Of a DNA stretch of 64,000 bases, positions 1 to 8,199 are shown in pieces. The position numbers were made by a program, and so were the translations under genes. How positions within the stretch are numbered: the first letter of the stretch is position 1; each line of letters begins with the position of its first letter. Source of the stretch: Colimorpha sp045576855 (GTDB lineage: Bacteria > Bacteroidota > Bacteroidia > Bacteroidales > P3); assembly GCA_045576855.1 (NCBI GenBank), contig JAZNHG010000037.1, positions 46,954 to 110,953 on the forward strand, read 5' to 3'. The notes under the pieces are model-generated. The model ran no database searches. It saw only the letters and a list, made by a program, of their open reading frames with translations, and was not told where the DNA came from.

Positions 1-1018
1 CCAGCGAAGTCAGCGGCTGCTCGAAGTCCAAATCGTCGGCCTTGTTGTAGCGCGCGCGTGCTATGGCGCCATTAATATAATAGGAAAGCACCGAGGCGAT
101 GATACCGAGAATACGCATGACGAAAATCCACACCAGCAGCGGCACCTGGTATTCAGCCGGGACGGCCAGCAGGATGAAGCTCACCAGGGCCACACCGGTC
201 ACGCCATAGGTCTCGAAGCCGTCGGCCGTGGGTCCGATGCTGTCGCCGGCATTGTCGCCCGTGCAGTCGGCTATGACACCGGGGTTGCGCGGATCGTCCT
301 CGCCGATTTTGAACACCACCTTCATCAGGTCGCTTCCGATATCGGCAATCTTGGTGAAGATGCCGCCCGCGATACGCAGGGCCGAAGCGCCCAGGCTCTC
401 ACCGATGGCAAAGCCTATAAAGCAGCTGCCTGCCAGCTCTTCGGGCATGAAAAGCAGGATGACGAGCATCAGCACCAACTCGATGCAGATGAGCACAATA
501 CCGATACTCATACCGGCGCGCAGGGGGATATTCAGCAGGTCGAGCGGCTTGCGGCGCAGCGAGGCGAAAGCCATGCGTGCATTGGCATAGGTGTTCATAC
601 GCACACCGAACCAGGCCACCCCGTAGGAACCCAGGATGCCCACCACCGTCCAACCGAGAATCAGGGCTACAGCGCCACCGCTCATCTTGCTCAGCACTCC
701 GAAATAGAGGGCTATAGCGGCACCGATAAACAGGAAAAGAAGCAGGAGGAACTTGCCCTGCTGCTTCAGATAGGTCGAGCAGGTCTTGAAAATCACATTG
801 CCGATTTCCAACATAGACTTGTGGGCCTTCAGACGGCGCACCTTGCTGAACTGCCAGAATCCAAACAGAAGACCCAGCACGACGACGGCAAATCCCCAGT
901 AGAGGATAGACGCCTCCTGGCTGGAGGCAAACCCCTGCGGCATTTGCAGGTCTGCCTCACTGGCAAACGCAAAAATAGGCGTTGCCAATCCAAGTAGTGT
1001 AAGCGTTAATTTCTTCAT
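1..1018 (-). CDS. hppA: Membrane-bound ion-translocating pyrophosphatase, N-terminal part (runs off window)
   Basis: Integral membrane pump that couples hydrolysis of cytoplasmic pyrophosphate to export of Na+ and/or H+. About 339 codons are visible and the gene continues past base 1. The N-terminus looks like a signal/first membrane segment (MKKLTLTLLGLATPIFAFAS), followed by several hydrophobic segments. The substrate-site block is clear: EDDPRNPGVIADCTGDNAGD followed by a GPTADGFETYGVTG stretch, near positions 225-300. The family uses these Asp residues to bind Mg-PPi. The GPTADGFETY form differs from the textbook GMAADLFETY and is the type I associate with Bacteroidetes enzymes. I cannot settle Na+ versus H+ specificity or K+ dependence because the deciding residues lie outside the window. 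The start is the ATG at 1018 behind a good promoter at 1061-1091. Confidence 0.93.
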   Translation of the reverse strand, partial: MKKLTLTLLGLATPIFAFASEADLQMPQGFASSQEASILYWGFAVVVLGLLFGFWQFSKVRRLKAHKSMLEIGNVIFKTCSTYLKQQGKFLLLLFLFIGAAIALYFGVLSKMSGGAVALILGWTVVGILGSYGVAWFGVRMNTYANARMAFASLRRKPLDLLNIPLRAGMSIGIVLICIELVLMLVILLFMPEELAGSCFIGFAIGESLGASALRIAGGIFTKIADIGSDLMKVVFKIGEDDPRNPGVIADCTGDNAGDSIGPTADGFETYGVTGVALVSFILLAVPAEYQVPLLVWIFVMRILGIIASVLSYYINGAIARARYNKADDLDFEQPLTSL

Positions 1019-1060
1019 ATAGTGATTATTTTAACATTACTCATTTTCAAAATGAAAGTA

Positions 1061-1091
1061 CAAATGTAAACAAATTTTAACATCCGACAAA
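1061..1091 (-). promoter_or_regulatory. Promoter of hppA
   Basis: Read on the minus strand: TTTG (1088-1091), 19 bp, TACATTTG (1061-1068). This matches the Bacteroidota sigma-ABfr consensus TTTG/TAnnTTTG. It lies about 43 bp before the hppA start. Confidence 0.75.
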
Positions 1092-1300
1092 AAAAAGTTT
1101 CCAACACAATTGTGCACATGCGTCACTTCCGGCATTGGCACCTGACGCGGCGGGGCATGAAACCGACTGCAAGTCAAACAGATTTTCTGCACCTCCGTTA
1201 GCCGACATCCTTTGTGGGCAACTCCGGACGTCAGCACCGGCCACAGGGTGCCTGCCGACATTTTTCAACGGTTCAAAACTTTTTTTTATTATATAAAGAA
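1092..1300. other. Intergenic stretch between divergent hppA and pyrE
   Basis: Non-coding by my reading. The short frames here lack any recognisable protein and are broken by the promoters on both sides. No repeat, tRNA or clear hairpin seen. Confidence 0.5.
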
Positions 1301-1307
1301 AAATGTG

Positions 1308-1315
1308 TACTTTTG
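1308..1315 (+). promoter_or_regulatory. -7 box of pyrE, almost touching the start codon
   Basis: TACTTTTG fits TAnnTTTG. No clear -33 TTTG is seen at the right distance. The box ends 4 bases before the ATG at 1320, so transcription should start at or just after that ATG. This implies a leaderless message, or a true start at the in-frame ATG at 1338. Confidence 0.6.
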
Positions 1316-1319
1316 CACC

Positions 1320-1973
1320 ATGATTAACTACAGCGACATGGCTGCACAGACAGCCAATTTCTTATTGACAGTGAAAGCAGTAAAGCTCAACAACGAGCAT
1401 CCTTTCACATGGGCATCGGGGCGCAAATCGCCCATCTATTGTGACAATCGCGTCACCTTGTCGTATCCCGAGATACGCACCTTTATCCGTCAACGCTTTG
1501 TTGACATCATCCGCGACATGTGGGGTGACGTCGACGTGGTGGCTGGTGTAGCCACGGGCGGTATAGCCCAGGGTGCACTGGTGGCACAGGAGCTTGGCAA
1601 GCCGTTTGTCTACGTGCGCTCCGAGCAAAAGAGCCACGGCCTGACCAACCAGATTGAAGGCGAAATACACGCCGGGCAGTCGGTGGTGGTCATCGAGGAC
1701 CTGGTGTCGACGGGCAAGAGCTCGCTCATCGCAGTGCGCGCACTGCGTGAGAAAGGCTGCGTGGTGAAAGGCATGGCCGCCATCTTCACCTACGGCCTGC
1801 AGGTGGCTGCCGACAATTTTGCCCAGGAAGAGGTGGAGCTGGCCACACTGACCAACTACGACACCCTGATTCAGGTGGCCAAGGAGCAGGACTTCATCCG
1901 CCACGACGACCTGGACAGCCTGGCCTCATGGCGCCTCAATCCCGAACAATGGAGTAAAGACCACGGCGAATGA
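1320..1973 (+). CDS. pyrE: Orotate phosphoribosyltransferase
   Basis: Transfers ribose-5-phosphate from PRPP to orotate, giving OMP in pyrimidine synthesis; cytoplasmic. 217 aa from the start used here, normal for the family. Visible family marks: PFTWASGRKSPIYCDNR near residues 25-45, the GVATGGIAQGALVA block, and the PRPP-binding loop VVVIEDLVSTGKSS at about 121-134. A longer reading frame exists upstream to 1212, but it runs through the promoter. ATG 1320 (MINYSDM) gives a normal N-terminus and the ATG at 1338 is an alternative. First gene of a long run; its stop overlaps the next start (ATGA at 1970). Confidence 0.95.
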   Translation: MINYSDMAAQTANFLLTVKAVKLNNEHPFTWASGRKSPIYCDNRVTLSYPEIRTFIRQRFVDIIRDMWGDVDVVAGVATGGIAQGALVAQELGKPFVYVRSEQKSHGLTNQIEGEIHAGQSVVVIEDLVSTGKSSLIAVRALREKGCVVKGMAAIFTYGLQVAADNFAQEEVELATLTNYDTLIQVAKEQDFIRHDDLDSLASWRLNPEQWSKDHGE

Positions 1974-2788
1974 TACACAAGCTGATAGGACTTATAGGGC
2001 TGATAGGACTTATAGGGCCTATGGCTTTGCATGCGCAGGACAGCACCGTAGTGGTGCAACTGCCCGAGGGCGTGCAGATGGAAATGGTATGGGTGGCCGG
2101 CGGCAGCTTCACTATGGGCAGCAATGCCGGCGTGAGCCACCGCCACCACTACGAAGCCACCCGTCCCGAACATCGGGTCACGGTGAGTGATTTCCTGATT
2201 GGAAGCACCGAAGTGACGCAAGGCATGTGGCGTGCCGTGATGGGGGAGAACCCGTCGAAGTTCAAAAGCTCGGGCTCGGCCGACAGCGACCGGTTGCCTG
2301 TAGAGCAGGTGAGCTGGGGTGAAGCGCAACAGTTTGTCACGCTGCTCAGCCAGTTGACGGGACATCGCTTCCGACTGCCCACCGAGGCGGAATGGGAATA
2401 CGCCGCCCGCGGCGGTCGACATGCCGCCGGACACCCCTACGCCGGATGTCAACGCGGCCAGCTGGAACGCTACGCATGGTTTACCACCAACAGCGAACGT
2501 TGCACACATACCGTGGGACAACTGGAGCCCAACGAGTTGGGGTTGTACGATATGAGCGGGAATGTAGCCGAGTGGTGCGGCGACTGGATGGAGTCCTACA
2601 GCGCCAGTGAACAGACCAATCCGCGCGGTCCTCGCGTCGGAAGCAGCCGTGTGCTTCGCGGTGGACACTACAACAGTGTGTCGGCTGCCTGCACAGTCTA
2701 CGACCGCAGTTGGTATGTTCCCACCGCCACAAGCGAATACTTCGGCCTGCGCGTGGTCATGGAACCCGACGCGACCGATGCGGAATGA
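1970..2788 (+). CDS. Secreted formylglycine-generating-enzyme (SUMF1)-like domain protein
   Basis: 272 aa. A hydrophobic signal peptide ends near ALHAQ (about residue 22), then one FGE/SUMF1 fold: MVWVAGGSFTMGS at about 36-48, TEVTQGMWRAVMGENPS, RLPTEAEWEYAARGG, GLYDMSGNVAEWCGDW and RVLRGGHYNS. These are standard fold signatures. The C-terminal region (AACTVYDRSWYVPTATSEYFGLRVV) does not show the paired active-site cysteines of true sulfatase-activating enzymes, so I infer a non-catalytic or different role. Bacteroidota use such domains in several envelope proteins, including GldJ/GldK, but nothing here ties it to those. Oddity: the signal peptide is coded by a perfect direct repeat of an 18-base unit (1980-2015) giving IGLIGLIGLIG. 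It overlaps pyrE by 4 bases. Confidence 0.85.
   Translation: MIHKLIGLIGLIGLIGPMALHAQDSTVVVQLPEGVQMEMVWVAGGSFTMGSNAGVSHRHHYEATRPEHRVTVSDFLIGSTEVTQGMWRAVMGENPSKFKSSGSADSDRLPVEQVSWGEAQQFVTLLSQLTGHRFRLPTEAEWEYAARGGRHAAGHPYAGCQRGQLERYAWFTTNSERCTHTVGQLEPNELGLYDMSGNVAEWCGDWMESYSASEQTNPRGPRVGSSRVLRGGHYNSVSAACTVYDRSWYVPTATSEYFGLRVVMEPDATDAE
1980..2015 (+). repeat. Two tandem 18-bp units inside a signal peptide
   Basis: CTGATAGGACTTATAGGG occurs twice in a row, each made of two similar 9-mers. It codes for (LIG)n in the hydrophobic core of the signal peptide of the FGE-like protein. The unit is a multiple of 3, so changes in copy number would lengthen or shorten the core without a frameshift. Confidence 0.85.
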
Positions 2789-2799
2789 AGAATGAATGA

Positions 2800-3336
2800 A
2801 TGATGATTATAAAGGACAAGATATTCAAACCGTTCATCACCGAAAACGAACTGGATGGCATCGTGCATCGTCTGGCAGGAGAGGTGAGTCGCGACTATAG
2901 CGGGTCACAACTTGTGGCATGTCCGGTCCTGACCGGGGCCTACATGTTTGCCTCAGACCTGCTGCGGCGTCTGACGGTGCCCTGCGAGGTGCATTTCGTG
3001 CGCTATGCTTCCTATAGCGGGCTAGCCTCGAGCGGCGAGGTGCGTTGCGAATTGCCTTTCACTGCAGCTATGGTGACGGGGCGCGACATACTGCTGGTTG
3101 AGGACGTGGTGGACAGTGGATTGTCCATGCAAATCATGCTGCACGAGGTGCGAGCCTTGAAGCCTCGCAGCGTGCGCGTGTGTGCACTTTTCTACAAGCC
3201 CCAAGCATTCAAAGGCGATTATCAAGTCGATTATATAGGCCGCGAGATCGGCAACGAATTCATTGTAGGCTACGGCATGGACTACGACGAGCAAGGACGT
3301 ACACTGCCGGAAATATATGTGATTGACGAACAATGA
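2800..3336 (+). CDS. hpt: Hypoxanthine phosphoribosyltransferase
   Basis: Purine salvage: joins hypoxanthine (or guanine) to PRPP to form IMP/GMP; cytoplasmic. 178 aa, the usual size. Key motifs: CPVLTGAYMFASDLLRRL at about 41-58, and the PRPP loop DILLVEDVVDSGLSM at about 97-111, whose two acidic residues and glycine define the type I PRT fold. The C-terminal FIVGYGMDYDEQGRTLPEIY is typical of HPRT. The start is ATG 2800 or the adjacent ATG 2803; the difference is one residue. It lies 11 bases after the previous stop and overlaps the next gene by 4 bases, so it is probably co-transcribed with pyrE. Confidence 0.93.
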   Translation: MMIIKDKIFKPFITENELDGIVHRLAGEVSRDYSGSQLVACPVLTGAYMFASDLLRRLTVPCEVHFVRYASYSGLASSGEVRCELPFTAAMVTGRDILLVEDVVDSGLSMQIMLHEVRALKPRSVRVCALFYKPQAFKGDYQVDYIGREIGNEFIVGYGMDYDEQGRTLPEIYVIDEQ

Positions 3337-3722
3337 AACAGAATAGGTTAAAACTATGGACCATGATGCTGCTGGCACTGCTGGCAGCAGGATGCCATGA
3401 AAAGGAGACTCACCTCTCGGTGGAACCTGCTCAACTGGTTGGCAAATGGCTACGTACCGACAGCCAGGAGGCTCAGGAATACTGGCGCTATCATAGTGAC
3501 TATACGGGCGTTACATGGGACGAAGCCGACGACATCAGCGAAGAGGAGTCGAATATGACATTCGAATGGACGTTGGCAGGCGACAGACTGACGCATGTCT
3601 TCCGTGGTGAACAGGGCAATCAGGCTGTGCCCAAAGTGTACACCATCACGGCTATTAGTGAGACCGCGATGCAGTGGCGCGACGATTACAGCATAACACT
3701 TAACTTCACCAAAATAGAATAG
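3333..3722 (+). CDS. Lipocalin-like lipoprotein, function unknown
   Basis: 129 aa. Type II signal peptide with lipobox LLAAGC (Cys at about residue 21), so a lipid-anchored envelope protein. The mature part holds VGKWLRTDSQEAQEYWRY, then FEWTLAGDRLTHVF, VYTITAISETAMQWRDDYS and TLNFTKIE. The pattern of 'GxW' then alternating strands resembles the small lipocalin-like domains common in Bacteroidales lipoproteins. I do not recognise a specific function. It overlaps hpt by 4 bases and is followed after 5 bases by the AsmA-like gene, so it belongs to the same transcript. Confidence 0.7.
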   Translation: MKQNRLKLWTMMLLALLAAGCHEKETHLSVEPAQLVGKWLRTDSQEAQEYWRYHSDYTGVTWDEADDISEEESNMTFEWTLAGDRLTHVFRGEQGNQAVPKVYTITAISETAMQWRDDYSITLNFTKIE

Positions 3723-3727
3723 CGGCT

Positions 3728-6721
3728 ATGAAGAAAGGATGGAAGATAACACTCATCTCGCTAGGGTCGCTACTCGGACTGATTGTGATAGTTGTTGCGG
3801 TGGCCCTATGGCTCATATTCACCCCCAGCCAGTTGACCAGGATAGTCAACAAATTGGCGGCCAACTATGTGACCTGCGACACCCACTTCGGTCGTGTGAA
3901 CCTGACGCTCTTCAAGACCTTCCCCGACGCGGGTCTGACTGTGGACGACGTCTATGTGGTCAACCCCACCGAGGGGGCCCCGAGCGACACGGTGGCCCGC
4001 ATCGGCAACCTGACGGTTGGCGTCGATGTTAAGAAATTTCTGAAAGAGAAAGAGGTGCTGGTGCACCAGGTGCTGCTCGACGATGTGCAGGCCCGCCTGT
4101 ATGTCAATGGTGAGGGCAAGAGCAACTTCGACATTTTCCCCAAGAGCGAGAAGGTGAAGGACACCACCAAGAGTACCTTCAGCCTCGACAGCCTGCCACA
4201 GATGGACCTGCGCAAAATCAAGGTCTCGAATCTTGGTGCCACGTTTGCCAATGCACAGAACGGCATGGATGCCGCCATCGAGGACCTTGACCTGGGCATC
4301 GTGGGCACACTGAAAGAGGGTAGGGTGGATGCCACCCTCGACCTCGGCACAGACCGTATCGCCCTCATCACCAAAGACAGCGCCGGCACCATAAGCATCA
4401 ATGCCATGCTGGACGACATGGCCCTGGCCCTGAAGGCCAAAGGCAATATGAAGGAACTGGACGGCAAGTTGAAGCTGAACGTCAAGAAAGGCCAGTTCAA
4501 CGACATGGTCAACGAGCGACTGCAGGCATCGAAGCACGACCTGCTGACCGCCGAGCTCCCCTTCCACTACCGCGACGACCTCTCGCAGCGTGTGAACATC
4601 AAGGAGGGCCGCATCGCCCTCGACGAATATGCCCTCATGGTGAATGGTGTGGCTCGTATAGATTCCTTGATGTACAACATGAATATCGCCACTGATGGTA
4701 ACTGGCAGGTGGCACCTCTGCTTGCCCTATTGCCTATGCAGGTACTGCCCAAGGGAATGGATGTTGACGGCAAGATATGCCTCGACGCCCACGCTGTCAG
4801 TGCCAAGCTGGGCGACACCCAACCCATCGTGACCGCCGCTGTGCAGCTGAGCGACGGCCGATTCTACTACCCGACAGCGTTGCCCTACAAGGTGAACCAT
4901 ATCAAGGGCGACCTCTCGGCATGGGTCGACCTGTCGAAACAGTCGGCCAGCACCGTCACCATCAAGAGTCTGAAGGCCCACACCCGCAACACCGATGTCA
5001 GCGTCAGCGGAGAGGTGAACGACCTGCTGGGCGACATGCATGTGGATGCCAAGGTGAAGGGCTCGCTGCCGCTAGAGGACGCCAAGCCGATGCTGCCCGA
5101 CAGCCTGCCGCTGGTGGCCGATGGCCATGCCGACCTCGACTTGCATGCCAATCTGAAGATGAGTCAACTGAAGGCCAAGGCATACAACAAGATGAAGGCC
5201 GACGGCACCATCAAGTTGCGCAACCTCGACGTCACATACGACAGTATCCACGCAGTGGCTCCCGACCTCGACATTGCCCTGCAGCTGCCCACCAAGCAGC
5301 ACAAGGACAAGATGGCCGAGGTTCATGTCAAAGGCAGCCGTCTGGAATTCAATATGAACGGCATCGCCGCCCTGGCAAAAGCACCCGATGTGCAGGTGGC
5401 CGTCAACGACATCACCCGTGAACAACTGGCCGCCGCTGTGGTGATGAGCCTCGAGAAGACCGTCGCAACGATGGACAGCAACAGCGTCGACTTGAGTGCG
5501 CTGTCGCTTTCCGGATCGGTGCGCATGGATTCGACTCAGGACAACTTCCTGCGCAAATACAATCCCAACCTTGACATCGACCTGCGCCAGACCAAGGTAC
5601 AAGCCGCCATGCTTGGCGAAGAGCTGTATATCAACAACCTGGACTTCCACTACACACCGGAGTTGTGCGACATTGCCGACGCCGACATCAAGCTGGGCAA
5701 CAGCGACCTGCAACTCTACGGCAGTGTGCAGAACTTGGAGCCGTGGCTGAGCCACGAGCGGATGCTGGTGGGCGAACTGAACCTTACCTCGCACTACACG
5801 GACGTTGACCAGCTGATGGACATGTTCAGCGGCATGGGCAGCGACCCCGATACGCTGGAACAGATGCGTGAGGAGGACAACGTGCCCAAGGAGGCAAACC
5901 CCTTCATAGTGCCGCGCGACGTCGACTTTGTGCTCCACACCCACTTGCAGCGCAGCCTAGCCTTCGGCAATGACCTGGGCGATGTGGCCGGATCGGTGAC
6001 CGTCAAGGACGGCGTGGCCGTGCTGGACCAGATAGGCTTCGTGTGCAAGGCTGCCACGATGCAGCTCACCGCCCTATATAAGTCGCCACGGCCGAACAAC
6101 CTCTTTGCCGCTATCGACTTCCACCTGCTTGATATCCAGATTGACGAGCTGCTCGACATGATTCCGGTGGTGGACACGCTGGTGCCCATGCTGGCGGCCT
6201 TCAACGGCAATGCCAACTTCCACCTGGCTGGCGAGAGCTACCTCTTCGCCAACTACCAGCCCAAGATGAGCAGCCTGCTCGGCTCGGCGGCCATCAGCGG
6301 CAAAGATCTGGTGGTGATGGACAACAACAGCATTGCGCAGATTGCCAAGCTGATGCAGTTCAAGAGTTGGAAAGACAAAGACAACAAGATAAAGATTGAC
6401 AGCCTCGACGTCGAGATGACTGTCTTCCGCAAAGAGATAGAGGTGTTTCCCTTCCTGCTCACGCTGGGCAACTACCAGCTCTGCGCATCAGGCAAGCACA
6501 CCTTGGACAACCAGTGCGGCTACCATGTGGAGTTGCTCAAGAATCCCTTGCTGGCCAAGGTGGGTGTGGATGTGACCGGATCGCTGAAGAGCCCGAAGAT
6601 CGCCTTGGGACAGGTGCGCTATGCGGACCTCTACAAGCCAGAGAAGCAAGGAGTGGTAGAGAAGGAGACCTTGAAGATGAAACAGATGATCCGCGAGGCA
6701 TTGGAACGTAATGTAAGATAA
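3728..6721 (+). CDS. AsmA-like family protein (envelope lipid-transport type)
   Basis: 997 aa. One N-terminal membrane anchor (about residues 7-30, hydrophobic ISLGSLLGLIVIVVAVALWL), then a very long soluble part made of repeated beta-strand patterns (LDGKLKLNVKKGQF, VSVSGEVNDLLGDMHVDAKV, DLQLYGSVQNLEPW, VTGSLKSPKIALG). The N-terminal HFGRVNLTLFKTFPDAGLTVDDVYV is typical of the AsmA domain of Bacteroidota. The AsmA/TamB/YhdP superfamily forms long grooves bridging the envelope and is linked to lipid transport or outer-membrane assembly. That role is known for other members and only inferred here. It sits 5 bases after the lipoprotein and 4 bases before the DUF4199 gene. Confidence 0.85.
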   Translation: MKKGWKITLISLGSLLGLIVIVVAVALWLIFTPSQLTRIVNKLAANYVTCDTHFGRVNLTLFKTFPDAGLTVDDVYVVNPTEGAPSDTVARIGNLTVGVDVKKFLKEKEVLVHQVLLDDVQARLYVNGEGKSNFDIFPKSEKVKDTTKSTFSLDSLPQMDLRKIKVSNLGATFANAQNGMDAAIEDLDLGIVGTLKEGRVDATLDLGTDRIALITKDSAGTISINAMLDDMALALKAKGNMKELDGKLKLNVKKGQFNDMVNERLQASKHDLLTAELPFHYRDDLSQRVNIKEGRIALDEYALMVNGVARIDSLMYNMNIATDGNWQVAPLLALLPMQVLPKGMDVDGKICLDAHAVSAKLGDTQPIVTAAVQLSDGRFYYPTALPYKVNHIKGDLSAWVDLSKQSASTVTIKSLKAHTRNTDVSVSGEVNDLLGDMHVDAKVKGSLPLEDAKPMLPDSLPLVADGHADLDLHANLKMSQLKAKAYNKMKADGTIKLRNLDVTYDSIHAVAPDLDIALQLPTKQHKDKMAEVHVKGSRLEFNMNGIAALAKAPDVQVAVNDITREQLAAAVVMSLEKTVATMDSNSVDLSALSLSGSVRMDSTQDNFLRKYNPNLDIDLRQTKVQAAMLGEELYINNLDFHYTPELCDIADADIKLGNSDLQLYGSVQNLEPWLSHERMLVGELNLTSHYTDVDQLMDMFSGMGSDPDTLEQMREEDNVPKEANPFIVPRDVDFVLHTHLQRSLAFGNDLGDVAGSVTVKDGVAVLDQIGFVCKAATMQLTALYKSPRPNNLFAAIDFHLLDIQIDELLDMIPVVDTLVPMLAAFNGNANFHLAGESYLFANYQPKMSSLLGSAAISGKDLVVMDNNSIAQIAKLMQFKSWKDKDNKIKIDSLDVEMTVFRKEIEVFPFLLTLGNYQLCASGKHTLDNQCGYHVELLKNPLLAKVGVDVTGSLKSPKIALGQVRYADLYKPEKQGVVEKETLKMKQMIREALERNVR

Positions 6722-6725
6722 AGAT

Positions 6726-7256
6726 ATGGCCATATTCCACCGATACGACAGCACAATTCACGGCAACTATCGCAAATCCTATCTGCGATGCGGTTTGCTG
6801 ACGGGGTTGCTCATGGCACTCTACGTGTTGGTGCGACTGCTGATGCGCACGCCAGTCGAGAGTCCTTTTTCGCTGGTAATCGACGCCATACTGCTGGTGG
6901 CGGTGTTCCTGCTGACAGCCTACTACCGCAACGCGCTTCCCGAAAAGAAAATCACCCTCAAGGAGGCCATGCTATTCGGCATGGGTACATCGTTGGTGGC
7001 AAGCGTGGTGTACGGATTGTTGCTGTGGGCCATCGGTCTGAGTTCGGCAGAACAGACCGTGCTGTTCACCAATACCATGACAGACAGCCATATCACCGCC
7101 GAAGACCCGCAGTTGCACTACTGGGCAGCGTGGTGGGCCATATTGTCGGGTATTGAGACCATCGTACTGGGTGCGTTTGGAGCCTTTGTGGCTGCTGTTC
7201 TCTTCCGAAACGAGAAGGCAGTTGTACATAAAAATATTAATGGAAACAATAAATAA
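6726..7256 (+). CDS. DUF4199 family membrane protein
   Basis: 176 aa with four predicted membrane segments (about 25-43, 50-70, 85-107 and 138-160). YRKSYLRCGLLTGLLMALYVLVR at the start and the loop ITLKEAMLFGMGTSLVASVVYG match the DUF4199 family, which is widespread in Bacteroidota and often lies directly upstream of a dolichol-phosphate-mannose-synthase-like glycosyltransferase, as here. The biochemical role is unknown; pairing with the GT2 suggests a part in lipid-linked sugar handling, which is inference. The start follows the AsmA stop by 4 bases. Confidence 0.8.
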   Translation: MAIFHRYDSTIHGNYRKSYLRCGLLTGLLMALYVLVRLLMRTPVESPFSLVIDAILLVAVFLLTAYYRNALPEKKITLKEAMLFGMGTSLVASVVYGLLLWAIGLSSAEQTVLFTNTMTDSHITAEDPQLHYWAAWWAILSGIETIVLGAFGAFVAAVLFRNEKAVVHKNINGNNK

Positions 7257-7263
7257 TAATATA

Positions 7264-8199
7264 ATGAAGGACATATCAATCATAGTACCGTCATATAACG
7301 AAGCCGAGTCGCTGCCGCACTTGGCAGAATGGGTGGACAGGGTGATGAATGAGCATGGATTCACCTACGAGGTCATCATTGTTGATGATGGTTCAAACGA
7401 TGGCACGTGGCAGGTGGCAGAGCAGCTACATGAGAAGAATGCCTGTTGGAAGGGAATCAAATTCCGTCGCAACTACGGCAAATCGGCCGCCCTGAACACC
7501 GGTTTTGCGGCAGCTGAAGGCGATGTGGTTATCACAATGGATGCTGACCTGCAGGACAGCCCCGACGAAGTGCCCGAATTATACCGCATGATTAAAGAAG
7601 AAAACTATGACCTGGTCAGCGGCTGGAAGAAGAAACGCTACGACTCCAAACTGGCCAAGAACATTCCTTCCAAATTCTTCAATTGGACCACCCGCAGGAT
7701 GAGTGGTATCCATCTGCACGACTTCAATTGTGGTCTCAAAGCCTACCGACACGAGGTGGTCAAGAGTATTGAAGTGTATGGTGAGATGCACCGCTATATT
7801 CCCGTCATCGCCAAATGGGCAGGCTTTGGCAAAATAGGGGAAAAGGTGGTGCAGCACCGCAAGCGCGAGTTCGGTGTCACCAAGTTCGGCATGAACCGCT
7901 TCATCAATGGTTACCTCGACCTGATGAGCATCATGTTCATGAGCAAGTTCGGCAAGCAACCCATGCACTTCTTTGGAGCTATTGGATCGTTGTCATTCCT
8001 GCTTGGATTCCTAGCCCTTGTGGTAGTGCTAGTAATGCGAATGGTAGGCACCATCTCACTGACCAACAGCGTGTGGTTCTACCTCGCCATCCTCTTTATT
8101 CTTATGGGCACGATGCTCTTTTTGGCTGGTTTCCTTGGCGAACTCATCTGCCGCAACTCCACTACACGCAACCAATACCTAATTGAAAAAGAACTATGA
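7264..8199 (+). CDS. Glycosyltransferase family 2, polyprenyl-phosphate sugar transferase type
   Basis: 311 aa. The N-terminal GT-A domain (SIIVPSYNEAESLPHLAEWV; VDDGSNDGT; TMDADLQDSPDEVPEL, with DAD as the metal-binding acidic motif) is followed by two C-terminal membrane helices (about 238-262 and 275-300). This architecture is that of GtrB/ArnC/DPM1-like enzymes that load a sugar onto undecaprenyl phosphate at the inner membrane. The sugar is unknown. I chose ATG 7264, just past the DUF4199 stop; an in-frame ATG at 7240 lies inside DUF4199. The end overlaps ychF by 4 bases. Confidence 0.88.
   Translation: MKDISIIVPSYNEAESLPHLAEWVDRVMNEHGFTYEVIIVDDGSNDGTWQVAEQLHEKNACWKGIKFRRNYGKSAALNTGFAAAEGDVVITMDADLQDSPDEVPELYRMIKEENYDLVSGWKKKRYDSKLAKNIPSKFFNWTTRRMSGIHLHDFNCGLKAYRHEVVKSIEVYGEMHRYIPVIAKWAGFGKIGEKVVQHRKREFGVTKFGMNRFINGYLDLMSIMFMSKFGKQPMHFFGAIGSLSFLLGFLALVVVLVMRMVGTISLTNSVWFYLAILFILMGTMLFLAGFLGELICRNSTTRNQYLIEKEL

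Noticed and set aside
1077..1268. Small minus-strand genes between hppA and pyrE
   Set aside because: Frames overlap the promoters on both sides, have no ribosome-binding site or family features.
1980..2015. Phase-variable on/off switch in the FGE-like gene
   Set aside because: The unit is 18 bp, a multiple of three, so copy changes cannot shift the frame.
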